Shown here: one piece after another, positions 35,701 to 43,623 of the stretch
How positions within the stretch are numbered: the stretch's first letter is position 1
Layout: the number at the start of each line of letters is the position of its first letter
Source of the DNA: an uncultured Oscillospiraceae bacterium
GTDB lineage: Bacteria; Bacillota; Clostridia; Oscillospirales; Oscillospiraceae
Assembly: GCA_944385035.1 (NCBI GenBank)
Contig: CALWVV010000001.1
Location: forward strand, 62,001 to 126,000
DNA: 64,000 bases
Direction of reading: 5' to 3'
The notes under the pieces: generated by a model
Database searches by the model: none
The model's input: only the letters and a program-made list of their open reading frames with translations
What the model was told of the DNA's origin: nothing
Position numbers and translations under genes: made by a program

Positions 35701-36360
35701 TTAATCCCGCCGAGCCTGAGCCAAAGTCAATCCATAGACTTTTGCCGCCCCGGCCATGCGCAGAAGCCCTGCACACTCGGACATGGTAGCACCAGAGGTG
35801 ACTACATCATCCACCAGGACAACGATGTGCCCCTCCAGATCCATTCCCGGTAGGACAGCATAGGCTCCCCGTGCGTTTGCCCTGCGGGCGCTCTCCTCCT
35901 CCAACCCGGATTGCGGGTCGGTATGCTTGACCTTTCTCAAGGTCCCAGCCACCGGCAAAGACAGACGCTTCCCCACTTCTCTTGCCAAAAGCTCCCCTTG
36001 GTCAAAGCCACGCTCATGCAAACGCTCTCTGCTCAGGGGACACCAGGTGATCAAGTCCGCTCGTTCCGGCAGACGGTCTTGCAAACTCTGGGCCATCACC
36101 GCCCCAAACGGGACACAGTAAGCCCTCACAGGCCGGAACTTATACCGTTGAACCGCCTCAGATACCAATCCCCGATAGGCAAGTGGGGAAAAGCAGCCCT
36201 CAGTAAAATCCACGCGCCGCTCCCCTTCTCTGCCCAGAAGCCAGGGGAGCGTTTTCTGGCACCGGGGACAGACCGGGGCACGGGGTTCAGCCAAAATTTT
36301 TTGGCAATAAGGGCATTTGGGCGGGAACAGCAAATCAAGCAGCATCGTTGCCAGGTTCAT
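35701..36360 (-). CDS. comF: ComF family phosphoribosyltransferase-like protein
   Basis: This protein resembles competence factor ComF/GntX; in transformable species ComF helps import single-stranded DNA. From the ATG at 36360 it has 219 residues (AAGGA eight bases upstream; an earlier GTG is too close to that site). The N-terminal zinc ribbon has CPYC and CPRC, followed by the PRPP-like motif VVLVDDVVTSGAT in the C-terminal half. It is the last gene of the long pyrimidine run, 57 bp after the phosphatase fusion. Whether this strain is competent cannot be judged from the window. Confidence 0.88.
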   Translation of the reverse strand: MNLATMLLDLLFPPKCPYCQKILAEPRAPVCPRCQKTLPWLLGREGERRVDFTEGCFSPLAYRGLVSEAVQRYKFRPVRAYCVPFGAVMAQSLQDRLPERADLITWCPLSRERLHERGFDQGELLAREVGKRLSLPVAGTLRKVKHTDPQSGLEEESARRANARGAYAVLPGMDLEGHIVVLVDDVVTSGATMSECAGLLRMAGAAKVYGLTLAQARRD

Positions 36361-36423
36361 TTCCACGTTCCTTCTCCCATGGGGCCATTTTCATAGGCGC
36401 AGCCGCACTGGCGAACGCCTGGC

Positions 36424-37575
36424 TTACCGTTCATAGCCCATGTACTTCTCTAAAATTTCCAGGGGCACACGGCCTCCCGTCTCGTCCCCGATTTTCACAA
36501 ACCCATATTTCTGATAAAAATGCTGGGCCCGGTGGTTATAGGGGGCACAGCGCAGGCGCAGCTTGTCCCGGCCCATGGGACGGTAGAAGGATACTGCCTG
36601 GCCAATGAGCTGAACCCCCAGGTTCTGCTCCCGGAGTCCGGGCGACACATAGCAGAAGGGGATGTATCCCGCCTGATCCTGGGCATACCGCTCCGGGTCC
36701 AGTTGGAGCACTCCCGCCAGTTCCCCATCCGCAAAGGCCAAGGTCACCCCCCAGGGGGTGCGGGAGAGGTGAAGCCGCGCATCTTGCAGAAACCCTTCTC
36801 CATCAAAGGGTACTTCTTCCCCGTGGGTGGATACCCACGCCTCATGCCGGGCTTCCAGATAGATGCCCTGCTCCTCCTCCCAGCGAATGGGCCGGAACCA
36901 CAAATTGACATCTCTGGCCTTGCCGCCCTGTTTCCACCACAGTTGTTTCCCCAGGGTAGTCAACTCCTGAGGCAGATGGGATGCATCGTTCTGAAAACGT
37001 ACCGAGAAGGTCTCTCCATCAAAATCCAGGCAGGACACCGCCGTATTCTCACTATGCCCCAGCTTTCCCCACTCTTGTGGGGACAAACCTTGAACATTGG
37101 CCAGAAACTGGCGGATAGCGGTACCGTGGGAAAAAATAGCCACAGTTTTTCCCGGATTCTCTCGGGCGATCCGGGTGACCGCCTTTTGAAGCCGCTCCCC
37201 AGCCTCGGCCAGGTTTTCCCCTCCAGGGGCCCGCCAGGCGGGATCACTGGCGTTAAAGCGGGCAATTTCCTCCCCTTCGTGCTGATAAACCTCTCCCCAG
37301 GGCCGATCTTCCCAAATTCCGAAATTCAGCTCCCGGAGCTGCGGATCGGCGTGGAGGGTAAGCCCCTTTGGCACATATACCGCCCGTGCGGTGGTTTTGG
37401 TGCGGTACAGGTCGCTGGACCACACTTCATCCACCAGAATCTCCCGAAACCGCTCTTCCAGACATTTCATCTGGGCAAAGCCGTTGTCGGTGACCAGGGC
37501 ATCGTACCAGCCGTGGATCCGGCGGTAGAGGTTTCCCTCCGCCTCGGCATGGCGTACAAGATAAATGGTCGTCAT
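36424..37575 (-). CDS. Fusion of a histidine phosphatase domain and a GNAT acetyltransferase
   Basis: This two-domain protein has 383 residues. The N-terminal half (about 1-195) is a histidine phosphatase of the phosphoglycerate mutase superfamily, with RHAEAEGN (R8, H9), a second active-site IFSHGTAIR and intermediate LRELNFGIWE. The C-terminal half (about 225-383) is a GNAT fold with FCYVSPGLREQNLGVQLI for acetyl-CoA binding and the closing NHRAQHFYQKYGF. Each catalytic pattern looks intact. It lies 26 bp after the DUF1622 gene in the pyrimidine run. Such fusions occur in related Clostridia, but no substrate is known. Confidence 0.87.
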   Translation of the reverse strand: MTTIYLVRHAEAEGNLYRRIHGWYDALVTDNGFAQMKCLEERFREILVDEVWSSDLYRTKTTARAVYVPKGLTLHADPQLRELNFGIWEDRPWGEVYQHEGEEIARFNASDPAWRAPGGENLAEAGERLQKAVTRIARENPGKTVAIFSHGTAIRQFLANVQGLSPQEWGKLGHSENTAVSCLDFDGETFSVRFQNDASHLPQELTTLGKQLWWKQGGKARDVNLWFRPIRWEEEQGIYLEARHEAWVSTHGEEVPFDGEGFLQDARLHLSRTPWGVTLAFADGELAGVLQLDPERYAQDQAGYIPFCYVSPGLREQNLGVQLIGQAVSFYRPMGRDKLRLRCAPYNHRAQHFYQKYGFVKIGDETGGRVPLEILEKYMGYER

Positions 37576-37601
37576 TCGGTTTCCAACTCTTTCTCATAAA
37601 C

Positions 37602-37919
37602 TCAGCGGTGGGATTTCATCTCAAAGTGGATGAGCAGGGACAGCAGAGCCCGCAGCAGCACCACCGCCCCCAGTACCACAAGCTCGTTTAAATCCCGGAC
37701 CAACACAGTCTTTAAAATCTCCGCCGCCATCTTAAATTCCAGGCTGGTGGCCAGACCGTTGGCCAGGTCAAACTTCACGTCGGTGGGCATATGGGTCATA
37801 AACCCTTTGCAGTAGTTCCAAAAAGCCCGGACAGCGGACACCGCCACCACAAAGATCCCCATCAGCTCACAAACAGAGATGATTGGGGGCAACATCAGGG
37901 CGATCAGTTCTTCCAACAC
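37602..37919 (-). CDS. DUF1622 family small membrane protein
   Basis: This is a membrane protein of unknown function. The 105-residue protein has two or three hydrophobic helices (about 8-30, 60-75 and 80-98), with the family pattern RDLNELVVLGAVVLLRALLS near the C-terminus and a conserved FDLANGLATSLEFKMAAEIL in the middle. The start is GTG at 37919 with AGGAGG at the right distance. It is 16 bp after pyrD on the same strand. Its co-location with pyrimidine genes is probably incidental. Confidence 0.85.
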   Translation of the reverse strand: MLEELIALMLPPIISVCELMGIFVVAVSAVRAFWNYCKGFMTHMPTDVKFDLANGLATSLEFKMAAEILKTVLVRDLNELVVLGAVVLLRALLSLLIHFEMKSHR

Positions 37920-37935
37920 AGGCGGGCCTCCTAAT

Positions 37936-38856
37936 TTACCACGGTTTTACGCCGCCGGTAAGCTCCCGGACAGCGGACAGCCCCTGTCTTGCAGCGATCT
38001 CGCAAAGTCCCTCCCGCACCTTGATGGGGGTAAAGGGGTCGGCAAACAGGGCGGTGCCAACCGCCACAGCAGTGGCCCCGGCCAGCATCATCTGAGCTGC
38101 ATCCTCGCCCTTGGCAATACCGCCCATGCCCAAGATGGGCACCTTGACACACTGGGCCACCTCCCAGACCATCCGCACCGCCACCGGCAGCACGGCAGGG
38201 CCGGACAGGCCGCCGGTGTTCATCTTCAAAATGGGGCGGCGGGTGTTCACATCAATGCGCATCCCCCGGATGGTGTTGATGAGAGACAGGGCATCTGCAC
38301 CCGCCCCCTCCACTGCCCGTGCAATCTCGGTAATGTCGGTCACATTGGGAGAGAGCTTCACCATCACAGGGACCTTACCGGCATGAGATTTGGCTACTTC
38401 GGTAACCTCGGCAGCCAGTTCAGGCCGGGTGCCATAGGCCAGGCCCCCCGCTTTCACATTGGGGCAGGAGATATTGACCTCGATCATATCCACCCCAGCC
38501 CCAGCGAGCTTTTCGCACATGATGCCATATTCCTCAGGGGTATTACCTGAAATATTGGCGATGACCTTCACATCAAACTGCCGCAGGTAGGGCAGCTCCG
38601 TGGCAATAAAAGCGTCCACACCGGGGTTTTGAAGGCCTACGGAATTCAAAATGCCCATGGGTGTCTCGGCAATGCGGGGGCCTGGGTTGCCCTCTCTGGG
38701 GTTCAAAGTCAACCCCTTGGCACAGATGCCGCCCAGCTCGCTGAGGTCAAAAAACTCGCTGTACTCCTGGCCAAATCCGAAGGTGCCGGAGGCCACACAC
38801 ACGGGGTTTTTCATGCTCATCCCCGCCAGATTCACGGACAAATCCACCTTAGGCAT
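37936..38856 (-). CDS. pyrD: Dihydroorotate dehydrogenase 1B, catalytic subunit
   Basis: This FMN enzyme oxidises dihydroorotate to orotate in pyrimidine synthesis, passing electrons to PyrK. From the ATG at 38856 it has 306 residues, with AGGAGG upstream inside the end of pyrK; the longer frame has no such support. The catalytic base is Cys131 in NISCPN, typical of class 1 enzymes, and the FMN phosphate site [11 protein letters not shown] is near the C-terminus. The start overlaps pyrK by 8 bp, which fits a tightly coupled heterotetramer. Confidence 0.95.
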   Translation of the reverse strand: MPKVDLSVNLAGMSMKNPVCVASGTFGFGQEYSEFFDLSELGGICAKGLTLNPREGNPGPRIAETPMGILNSVGLQNPGVDAFIATELPYLRQFDVKVIANISGNTPEEYGIMCEKLAGAGVDMIEVNISCPNVKAGGLAYGTRPELAAEVTEVAKSHAGKVPVMVKLSPNVTDITEIARAVEGAGADALSLINTIRGMRIDVNTRRPILKMNTGGLSGPAVLPVAVRMVWEVAQCVKVPILGMGGIAKGEDAAQMMLAGATAVAVGTALFADPFTPIKVREGLCEIAARQGLSAVRELTGGVKPW

Positions 38857-39625
38857 CCCAATCCACCTCCTTGGAATCAAAGATGGGGCCATTTTTGCAA
38901 ACATGCTTCCGGCTTCCATCCTTCATGTCGCACACACACACCAGGCATGCCCCGATGCCGCAGCCCATCCGCTCTTCCATGGACACCTGGCATGGAACGC
39001 CGAACTCCTCGGCCACCTTTGCCACATTCCGCAGCATGGGCTTAGGCCCGCAGGCCAGGACAGCGTCGTAATGCTTGTCCTCACTGAGCTCCTGCCGGAC
39101 CAATGCATCTACAAAGCCGTGGTAGCCCAGTGATCCGTCATCGGTGGCCACCAGCACCTTGGCGCACTCGTCCTCAAAACAGTCCTTCAGGATGATTTTC
39201 TCCTTGGACCGGCCGCCCAGGATGGCGGTAGATCTCCCCTGGGTATACTGGGCACAGCCCCGCATGGGAGGAATGCCGATTCCACCCCCTACCAGGAGAT
39301 ACCGGCCCTCAGGGTTCACAGAGAAACCGTTGCCCAGCAGCCCCATCACATCCAGGGTATGGCCCACCGGACGGCGGGCGAGCCACTCGGTGCCCTCTCC
39401 CCGCACTTCAAAGACGATGGAGAGCAGGTCCTCGGGCTCGTCCTCCTGACAGGAGCACACAGAGATGGGGCGGCGCAGCAGCAGCCCCTCTCCGCACTTG
39501 ATATGGACAAACTGGCCCGGCCCCTTGCAGCTGGTGCGGACCATGTCGCCGCACTCCAAAGTCATATAAATAGCGTCTCCCATCTGCTCTTTAGAGACGA
39601 TTTTACACTTGCGTTCTACTTTCAT
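38849..39625 (-). CDS. pyrK: Dihydroorotate dehydrogenase electron-transfer subunit
   Basis: This FAD and 2Fe-2S subunit carries electrons from PyrD to NAD. The 258-residue protein has the ferredoxin-reductase fold, with FAD site RRPISVCS, the pyridine-nucleotide loop [10 protein letters not shown] and C-terminal cluster cysteines in [13 protein letters not shown] and HVCKNGP. The ATG has AAAAGGTG upstream. It lies 32 bp after the zinc-ribbon gene and overlaps pyrD. Confidence 0.95.
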   Translation of the reverse strand: MKVERKCKIVSKEQMGDAIYMTLECGDMVRTSCKGPGQFVHIKCGEGLLLRRPISVCSCQEDEPEDLLSIVFEVRGEGTEWLARRPVGHTLDVMGLLGNGFSVNPEGRYLLVGGGIGIPPMRGCAQYTQGRSTAILGGRSKEKIILKDCFEDECAKVLVATDDGSLGYHGFVDALVRQELSEDKHYDAVLACGPKPMLRNVAKVAEEFGVPCQVSMEERMGCGIGACLVCVCDMKDGSRKHVCKNGPIFDSKEVDWDA

Positions 39626-39657
39626 CTTGTCACACCTTTTATCCCATTATCCCACAG

Positions 39658-40299
39658 TTACTTTTCCCAGGGTGGTTTGCTGCCCGGTTTTTGGCGTCCA
39701 TCCTTTGGCTTAGGTTCCTCTCGGGCAGAGTCATATTGTTCCGCTCCTCCCCGCATAGCACACCAGGGGCAGCCAATGGATACGCTATGTTCCCTCCCAC
39801 ACACAGGGCAAGTGACCGTATCCTCTTTCTTCAGCAGATCGTTGGGCAGCTCCGGGGGGGCGGGAAGATAAAACTCTGCCCAGCCGCACTGGGCGCACCG
39901 GAGCACATCCGCCTCCAGCCAGGACGCCAACAGCCCATCTCGTGCCACCGGACCAAAAAGTCCTTCCTCCCCAAGGTGGAACAGCTTACGCCCATACCGT
40001 TCCATGGGACCCCCGCAGCGCAGGCAGGTCTTGTCCGTCTGGATCGCCTGGCGGGCTCTCTCCTGCCGCTCCCGGTCTTCCTTTTCCCGCTGCTCCTCCT
40101 TCTCCAGATTGGCCATGATCCGCTCCGGCTCCACTGCCCGGCCGGTGGCCAGGGCACGCTCCCCCCGCTCCTTCTGGCTCAGATTCCGGAGCAGCAGATG
40201 ACACTCGGAACAAGAGGGCTGTTCCACTCCGCCGCATACAATGTTTTCCCGGCTGAACAGGCCGATTTCTCTGCCGCAAAATACGCACTTCTGAGCCAT
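39658..40299 (-). CDS. Multi zinc-ribbon protein of unknown function inside the pyr operon
   Basis: I do not recognise this 213-residue protein beyond its metal-binding character. It carries at least four paired-cysteine knuckles: CVFC at 5-8 with SEC near 31-33, CLRC near 96, CAQC near 135 and CPVC followed by CPWC near 164-180. A charged Glu/Arg/Lys coiled segment lies between about 60 and 90, and the tail is Lys/Pro-rich. The ATG has AAGGAGG nine bases upstream. It is 34 bp after pyrF and 32 bp before pyrK on the same strand, so it is almost certainly transcribed with them. A regulatory or nucleic-acid-binding role is possible but only a guess. Confidence 0.75.
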   Translation of the reverse strand: MAQKCVFCGREIGLFSRENIVCGGVEQPSCSECHLLLRNLSQKERGERALATGRAVEPERIMANLEKEEQREKEDRERQERARQAIQTDKTCLRCGGPMERYGRKLFHLGEEGLFGPVARDGLLASWLEADVLRCAQCGWAEFYLPAPPELPNDLLKKEDTVTCPVCGREHSVSIGCPWCAMRGGAEQYDSAREEPKPKDGRQKPGSKPPWEK

Positions 40300-40333
40300 G
40301 GGGCAGGCCTCCTTTTATCGCTGCAGTGCTTCG

Positions 40334-41257
40334 TTACAGCACCGTCACAAACTGGGCAATGTCGTCCTTCATCGCGATGGCGGCAGCGCGGGCAGCCTCT
40401 TTGAAGTCGTGGCCGTCTCCGCCTGTCTTCTTCCAGGCACACATGATGCCGCGGGAGGAGTTGACAATGGCTCCGTGTCCGTATTTGTCAAAGGCGTTGG
40501 CCACGTCAGCGGCAGTACCGCCCTGGGCTCCATAACCGGGCACCAGGAAGAAGGTATGCTCCAGACGCTTACGCAAAGCCTTGATGTCCTCGGGATAGGT
40601 AGCCCCGGTGACCGCCCCGGCCATGGTGTAGCCGTACTTGCCCTCAGTACCGGCGGCAATGCGCTCGTTGAGATCGCCCATCACCTGGTACACCAGCCGG
40701 TCTCCGGCTACAATGTCCTGCAGCTCCCCGGAGCCGGGATTGGAAGTCTTGACCAGCACAAAGGCGCACTTATCTTCGGCCTTAGCCGCCTCCAGGAAGG
40801 GGTTGATGGAGTCGGAACCCATATAGCCGTTGAGGGTGACGCAGTCGGCATCAAAGGACTTGAACACCTGTCCCTCGATTTTGGCCCCGGACAGCCACCC
40901 CTCGGCGTAGGCAGAGGCAGTGGAGCCGATGTCACCCCGCTTAATGTCGGCGATGACAAACAGGCCCTTCTCCTTGGCATAGCGGATGGTGCGCTCCAGC
41001 ATCTCCATGCCCTGCCAGCCCAGATTCTCGTAGTAGGCGCTCTGGGGCTTGACGGCGGGGACGATGTCGCACAGCGCATCGATAAGGCCCACATTAAACT
41101 GCCAGATGGCCTCCACGGCTCCCTTCAGCCCCACGCCGTACTCTTCAAAGGCAGCCTGGCGGATATATTCGGGCACATACTCAATGCGGGCATCCAGCCC
41201 GGCCACAGTGGGGTTTTTCTTGTCACGGATTTTGTCCTGCAGTACATCAAATGACAT
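40334..41257 (-). CDS. pyrF: Orotidine 5-phosphate decarboxylase (type 2)
   Basis: This enzyme converts OMP to UMP, the last step of UMP synthesis. It has 307 residues from the ATG at 41257, with AAAGGA nine bases upstream; an ATG three codons earlier is less well placed. The length and the FVIADIKRGDIGSTA motif with catalytic Lys and Asp are typical of the larger type 2 family (family 2 PyrF), as are the GLDARIEY start and VVPGYGAQGG-like LVPGYGAQGG phosphate site. It follows pyrC by 59 bp. Confidence 0.95.
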   Translation of the reverse strand: MSFDVLQDKIRDKKNPTVAGLDARIEYVPEYIRQAAFEEYGVGLKGAVEAIWQFNVGLIDALCDIVPAVKPQSAYYENLGWQGMEMLERTIRYAKEKGLFVIADIKRGDIGSTASAYAEGWLSGAKIEGQVFKSFDADCVTLNGYMGSDSINPFLEAAKAEDKCAFVLVKTSNPGSGELQDIVAGDRLVYQVMGDLNERIAAGTEGKYGYTMAGAVTGATYPEDIKALRKRLEHTFFLVPGYGAQGGTAADVANAFDKYGHGAIVNSSRGIMCAWKKTGGDGHDFKEAARAAAIAMKDDIAQFVTVL

Positions 41258-41316
41258 GAATATCATTCCTTTTCTGTAATTTTATCCATACGATCTGGTC
41301 AGGATATACACCCTGT

Positions 41317-42594
41317 TCACCGCTCCTGGTAAATCACCTTTCCGCCGGCGATGGTGTACTTGACCTTGCCTTTCAGTTTCCAGCCGGCAAAGGGGGTGTT
41401 CCGGGCCTTGGAGGCAAACTGCTCCGGGTCTACGGTCCACTCCTCGTCCGGGTCGAAAATCACCAGGTCCGCCGCCGCTCCCAGGGACATGTGGCCCCGG
41501 GACAGGCCCAGGATATCGGCGGGGTTGGTGGACATGCGCTTGATGATATTGGGCAGATCCATCTTCTTGGTGTGGTAAAGCTGGGTCAGGGTAATCGCCA
41601 GGCTGGTCTCCAAACCAATCATTCCGCTGGGGGCACGGGTGAGTGTACGCGCCTTTTCCTCCGCGGAGTGGGGGGCATGGTCGGTGGCAATGACATCGAT
41701 GGTGCCGTCCTTCAGTCCGGCGATGATCCCGGCCACGTCGGCCTTGGTGCGCAGCGGGGGGTTCACACGGGCCATGGAGCCCTGGGTGAGCACCTCATCC
41801 TCGGTGAGGGTAAAGTACTGGGGGCAGGTCTCACAGGTAATGTGGATGCCCTTTTTCTTCATTTTCCGAATGATTTCCACACTCCGTGCAGTGGACACAT
41901 GGCAAATGTGCACCGGGGCCCCGGTCTCCTCAGAGAGCATGGCGTCCCGCATGACCATAAGCTCCTCGGCAATGGCAGGCCGTCCCTCCAGCCACAGCTG
42001 GCGGGATACGCTGCCCTCGTTCACCGCCCGTCCGGCCACCATGGTGGTGTCCTCACAGTGGCACAGCACCGGCATCTTCAGCCCCCGCACCCGGATGAGC
42101 ACATCCCGCATGAGGTTGGCGTTGTCCACATTGTTCCCATCGTCGGAAAGCGCGATGGCTCCGGCAGCCTTCAGCTCTTCCGGGTCGGTAGGCTCCTCTC
42201 CCCGCAAGCCCTTGGACAGGGCGGCAACGGGATGGACCTGGACGCCGCAGGCCTCCTTGGCCCGGCTGAGGACATACTTCACCTGTTCGGGGCAATCAAT
42301 GGTGGGGCTGGTGTTGGCCATACAGGCCACCGAGGTGACACCTCCCCGTGCCGCCGCGGCACACCCAGTGATAATATCCTCCTTATAGGTGAGGCCCGGA
42401 TCCCGGAAATGGACATGCATATCCACAAGCCCTGGGGCCACAATAAGGCCCTTTGCATCGATGACCTGGTCACACTCCACATCAATTCCGCGCTCCATCA
42501 TGGCCAGCACACCGTTGTCGGCCAGAATGTCCTGCACCACCACCGCACTGGTCACCGGATGGACCACACGGCCGTTTTTAATCAAGAGTTTCAT
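41317..42594 (-). CDS. pyrC: Dihydroorotase
   Basis: This zinc enzyme cyclises carbamoyl-aspartate to dihydroorotate. The 425-residue protein is of the long (class I) type. Zinc histidines H60 and H62 are in DMHVHFRDPG, further metal-site regions read ALSDDGNNV and CHCED, and the catalytic Asp is in IATDHAPH. The ATG has GGGAGGAAG upstream. It is the first gene of the pyrimidine transcript driven by the promoter at 42674-42702. I see no PyrR-type attenuator in the leader. Confidence 0.96.
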   Translation of the reverse strand: MKLLIKNGRVVHPVTSAVVVQDILADNGVLAMMERGIDVECDQVIDAKGLIVAPGLVDMHVHFRDPGLTYKEDIITGCAAAARGGVTSVACMANTSPTIDCPEQVKYVLSRAKEACGVQVHPVAALSKGLRGEEPTDPEELKAAGAIALSDDGNNVDNANLMRDVLIRVRGLKMPVLCHCEDTTMVAGRAVNEGSVSRQLWLEGRPAIAEELMVMRDAMLSEETGAPVHICHVSTARSVEIIRKMKKKGIHITCETCPQYFTLTEDEVLTQGSMARVNPPLRTKADVAGIIAGLKDGTIDVIATDHAPHSAEEKARTLTRAPSGMIGLETSLAITLTQLYHTKKMDLPNIIKRMSTNPADILGLSRGHMSLGAAADLVIFDPDEEWTVDPEQFASKARNTPFAGWKLKGKVKYTIAGGKVIYQER

Positions 42595-42673
42595 GGGCTT
42601 CCTCCCAAATTTTGTCCATTTTTTCGTTTTTTCGCCAACTGTTCCCAGTAAGCCTATATTATCCTAATACTAA

Positions 42674-42702
42674 ATTATAGCGGAACGGGTAGGAATTAGC
42701 AA
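42674..42702 (-). promoter_or_regulatory. Promoter of the pyr operon
   Basis: On the minus strand, -35 TTGCTA (42697-42702) and -10 TATAAT (42674-42679) have 17-bp spacing, about 80 bp before pyrC. A second -10-like GATAAT lies about 16 bp downstream. Confidence 0.75.
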
Positions 42703-42780
42703 TGTGTTTTTCAGAATTTCCGGAAAGAATAAACAGCGGGGAACATCCAGATCTTTTTGTCCCGCAAGGAGGGGATTTTT

Positions 42781-42963
42781 ATGCAGAACAGTGGAATGGG
42801 TATGGGTATTTTTCTCACCGGCGCGATGGCCGGCATGGTGGCCGGCGCCGCTCTGGGCGCTTCCATGGCGCCCTCCAGCCGCCAGATCAAACGCACCGTC
42901 AATAAGGCTGCCAAAAAGGTGAACCAGGCGGTGGACAACCTGGCCAGTGCCATCGAAATGTGA
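42781..42963 (+). CDS. Small YtxH-like protein
   Basis: This short protein of 60 residues starts at the ATG at 42781 behind AAGGAGG with eight-base spacing. It opens with a Met/Gly-rich hydrophobic segment (MQNSGMGMGIFLTGAMAGMVAGAALGASMA split over about 1-30), which should span or associate with the membrane. A Lys/Ala/Asn-rich amphipathic helix (KRTVNKAAKKVNQAVDNL) follows. This layout is that of YtxH-type proteins, but the match is only in layout. It is divergent from pyrC and precedes the second ECF sigma gene. Confidence 0.7.
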   Translation: MQNSGMGMGIFLTGAMAGMVAGAALGASMAPSSRQIKRTVNKAAKKVNQAVDNLASAIEM

Positions 42964-42971
42964 TGGATCCC

Positions 42972-42994
42972 GGCAAACGGTAGTACCGTTTGCC
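42972..42994. repeat. Perfect inverted repeat after the YtxH-like gene
   Basis: GGCAAACGGT and ACCGTTTGCC form a 10-bp perfect stem with a three-base loop, starting 8 bp after the stop codon. No T tract follows, so it is a poor terminator; it may stabilise the mRNA end. Confidence 0.6.
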
Positions 42995-43008
42995 TGAGAG
43001 AACGACAC

Positions 43009-43051
43009 AAAGATCCCCCCTCGATTTCTTTGAAATGGGCGGGGGATCTTT
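43009..43051. terminator. Hairpin, probable weak terminator before the second ECF sigma gene
   Basis: AAAGATCCCCC and GGGGGATCTTT pair as an 11-bp stem around a loop of about 21 bases. Only three T follow on either side, so it would terminate weakly. It insulates the small YtxH-like gene from the sigma-factor promoter region. Confidence 0.5.
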
Positions 43052-43082
43052 GCCGTCCCTTGTTGGAATTTTTCTTTACATG

Positions 43083-43112
43083 TGTAACCTTTTCCCTTAT
43101 GGTTGGTTTAAC
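43083..43112 (+). promoter_or_regulatory. Candidate ECF-type autoregulatory promoter
   Basis: TGTAAC (43083-43088) is followed by CTTTTCCCTTA and GGTTGGTTTAAC. TGTAAC at -35 with a GT/TAA element about 16 bases on resembles promoters that precede some clostridial ECF sigma genes. It lies about 32 bp upstream of the sigma gene's start. It does not look like a sigma-A promoter. Confidence 0.5.
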
Positions 43113-43143
43113 AGTACAGAACAAGCCGGAAGGGGGGATGGAA

Positions 43144-43623
43144 ATGGAGCCGGACTTTGCAGCAGTATGCGGGGAATATTATGACCGGGTCTACCGCTTT
43201 CTGCTGGTCCTGTGTCAAGACCCCCACCAGGCGGAGGACCTGACCCAGGAGGTCTTTTACCGGGCTCTGCTCCACATCGGGCGCTATGAGGAGCGGGGGC
43301 AGATATTCACCTGGCTGTGTTCCATCGGAAAAAACCTCTGGTTCAGCCAGTGCCGGAAAAAACCGCCGGAGCCCCTCTCCCCCGCCTTAGCCGCCCGCTT
43401 CGGGCCGGAAGATGCCCTTTCCGCCCATGAGACCCAGCTGGCTCTTCGGCGGGCCATTTCCACCCTGCCCGAGGACTATCGGGATGTGGTCATCCTCCAT
43501 ATTTATGGAGGCATCTCCCTGAAAGAGATTTCCGCTCTGAAGGGCAAATCGGAAAGCTGGGGCAAGGTCACCTACTACCGGGCCAGACAACTGCTGAAAC
43601 AAGAATTGGAGGGAATGTTATGA
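43144..43623 (+). CDS. ECF-type RNA polymerase sigma factor (second in window)
   Basis: This alternative sigma factor has 159 residues from the ATG at 43144, chosen because AGGGGGG lies six bases upstream; the frame extends further but without support. Region 2 is seen in DRVYRFLLVLCQDPHQAEDLTQEVFYRAL (in part) and region 4 in LPEDYRDVVILHIYGGISLKEISALKGKSESWGKVTYYRARQLLK (in part). It is shorter than usual for region 1.1-less ECFs and has no C-terminal extension. The anti-sigma gene overlaps its stop codon by four bases, so the pair is translationally coupled. Confidence 0.88.
   Translation: MEPDFAAVCGEYYDRVYRFLLVLCQDPHQAEDLTQEVFYRALLHIGRYEERGQIFTWLCSIGKNLWFSQCRKKPPEPLSPALAARFGPEDALSAHETQLALRRAISTLPEDYRDVVILHIYGGISLKEISALKGKSESWGKVTYYRARQLLKQELEGML

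Noticed and set aside
42595..42673. PyrR attenuator before pyrC
   Set aside because: No conserved PyrR-binding loop or terminator is visible in the short leader.
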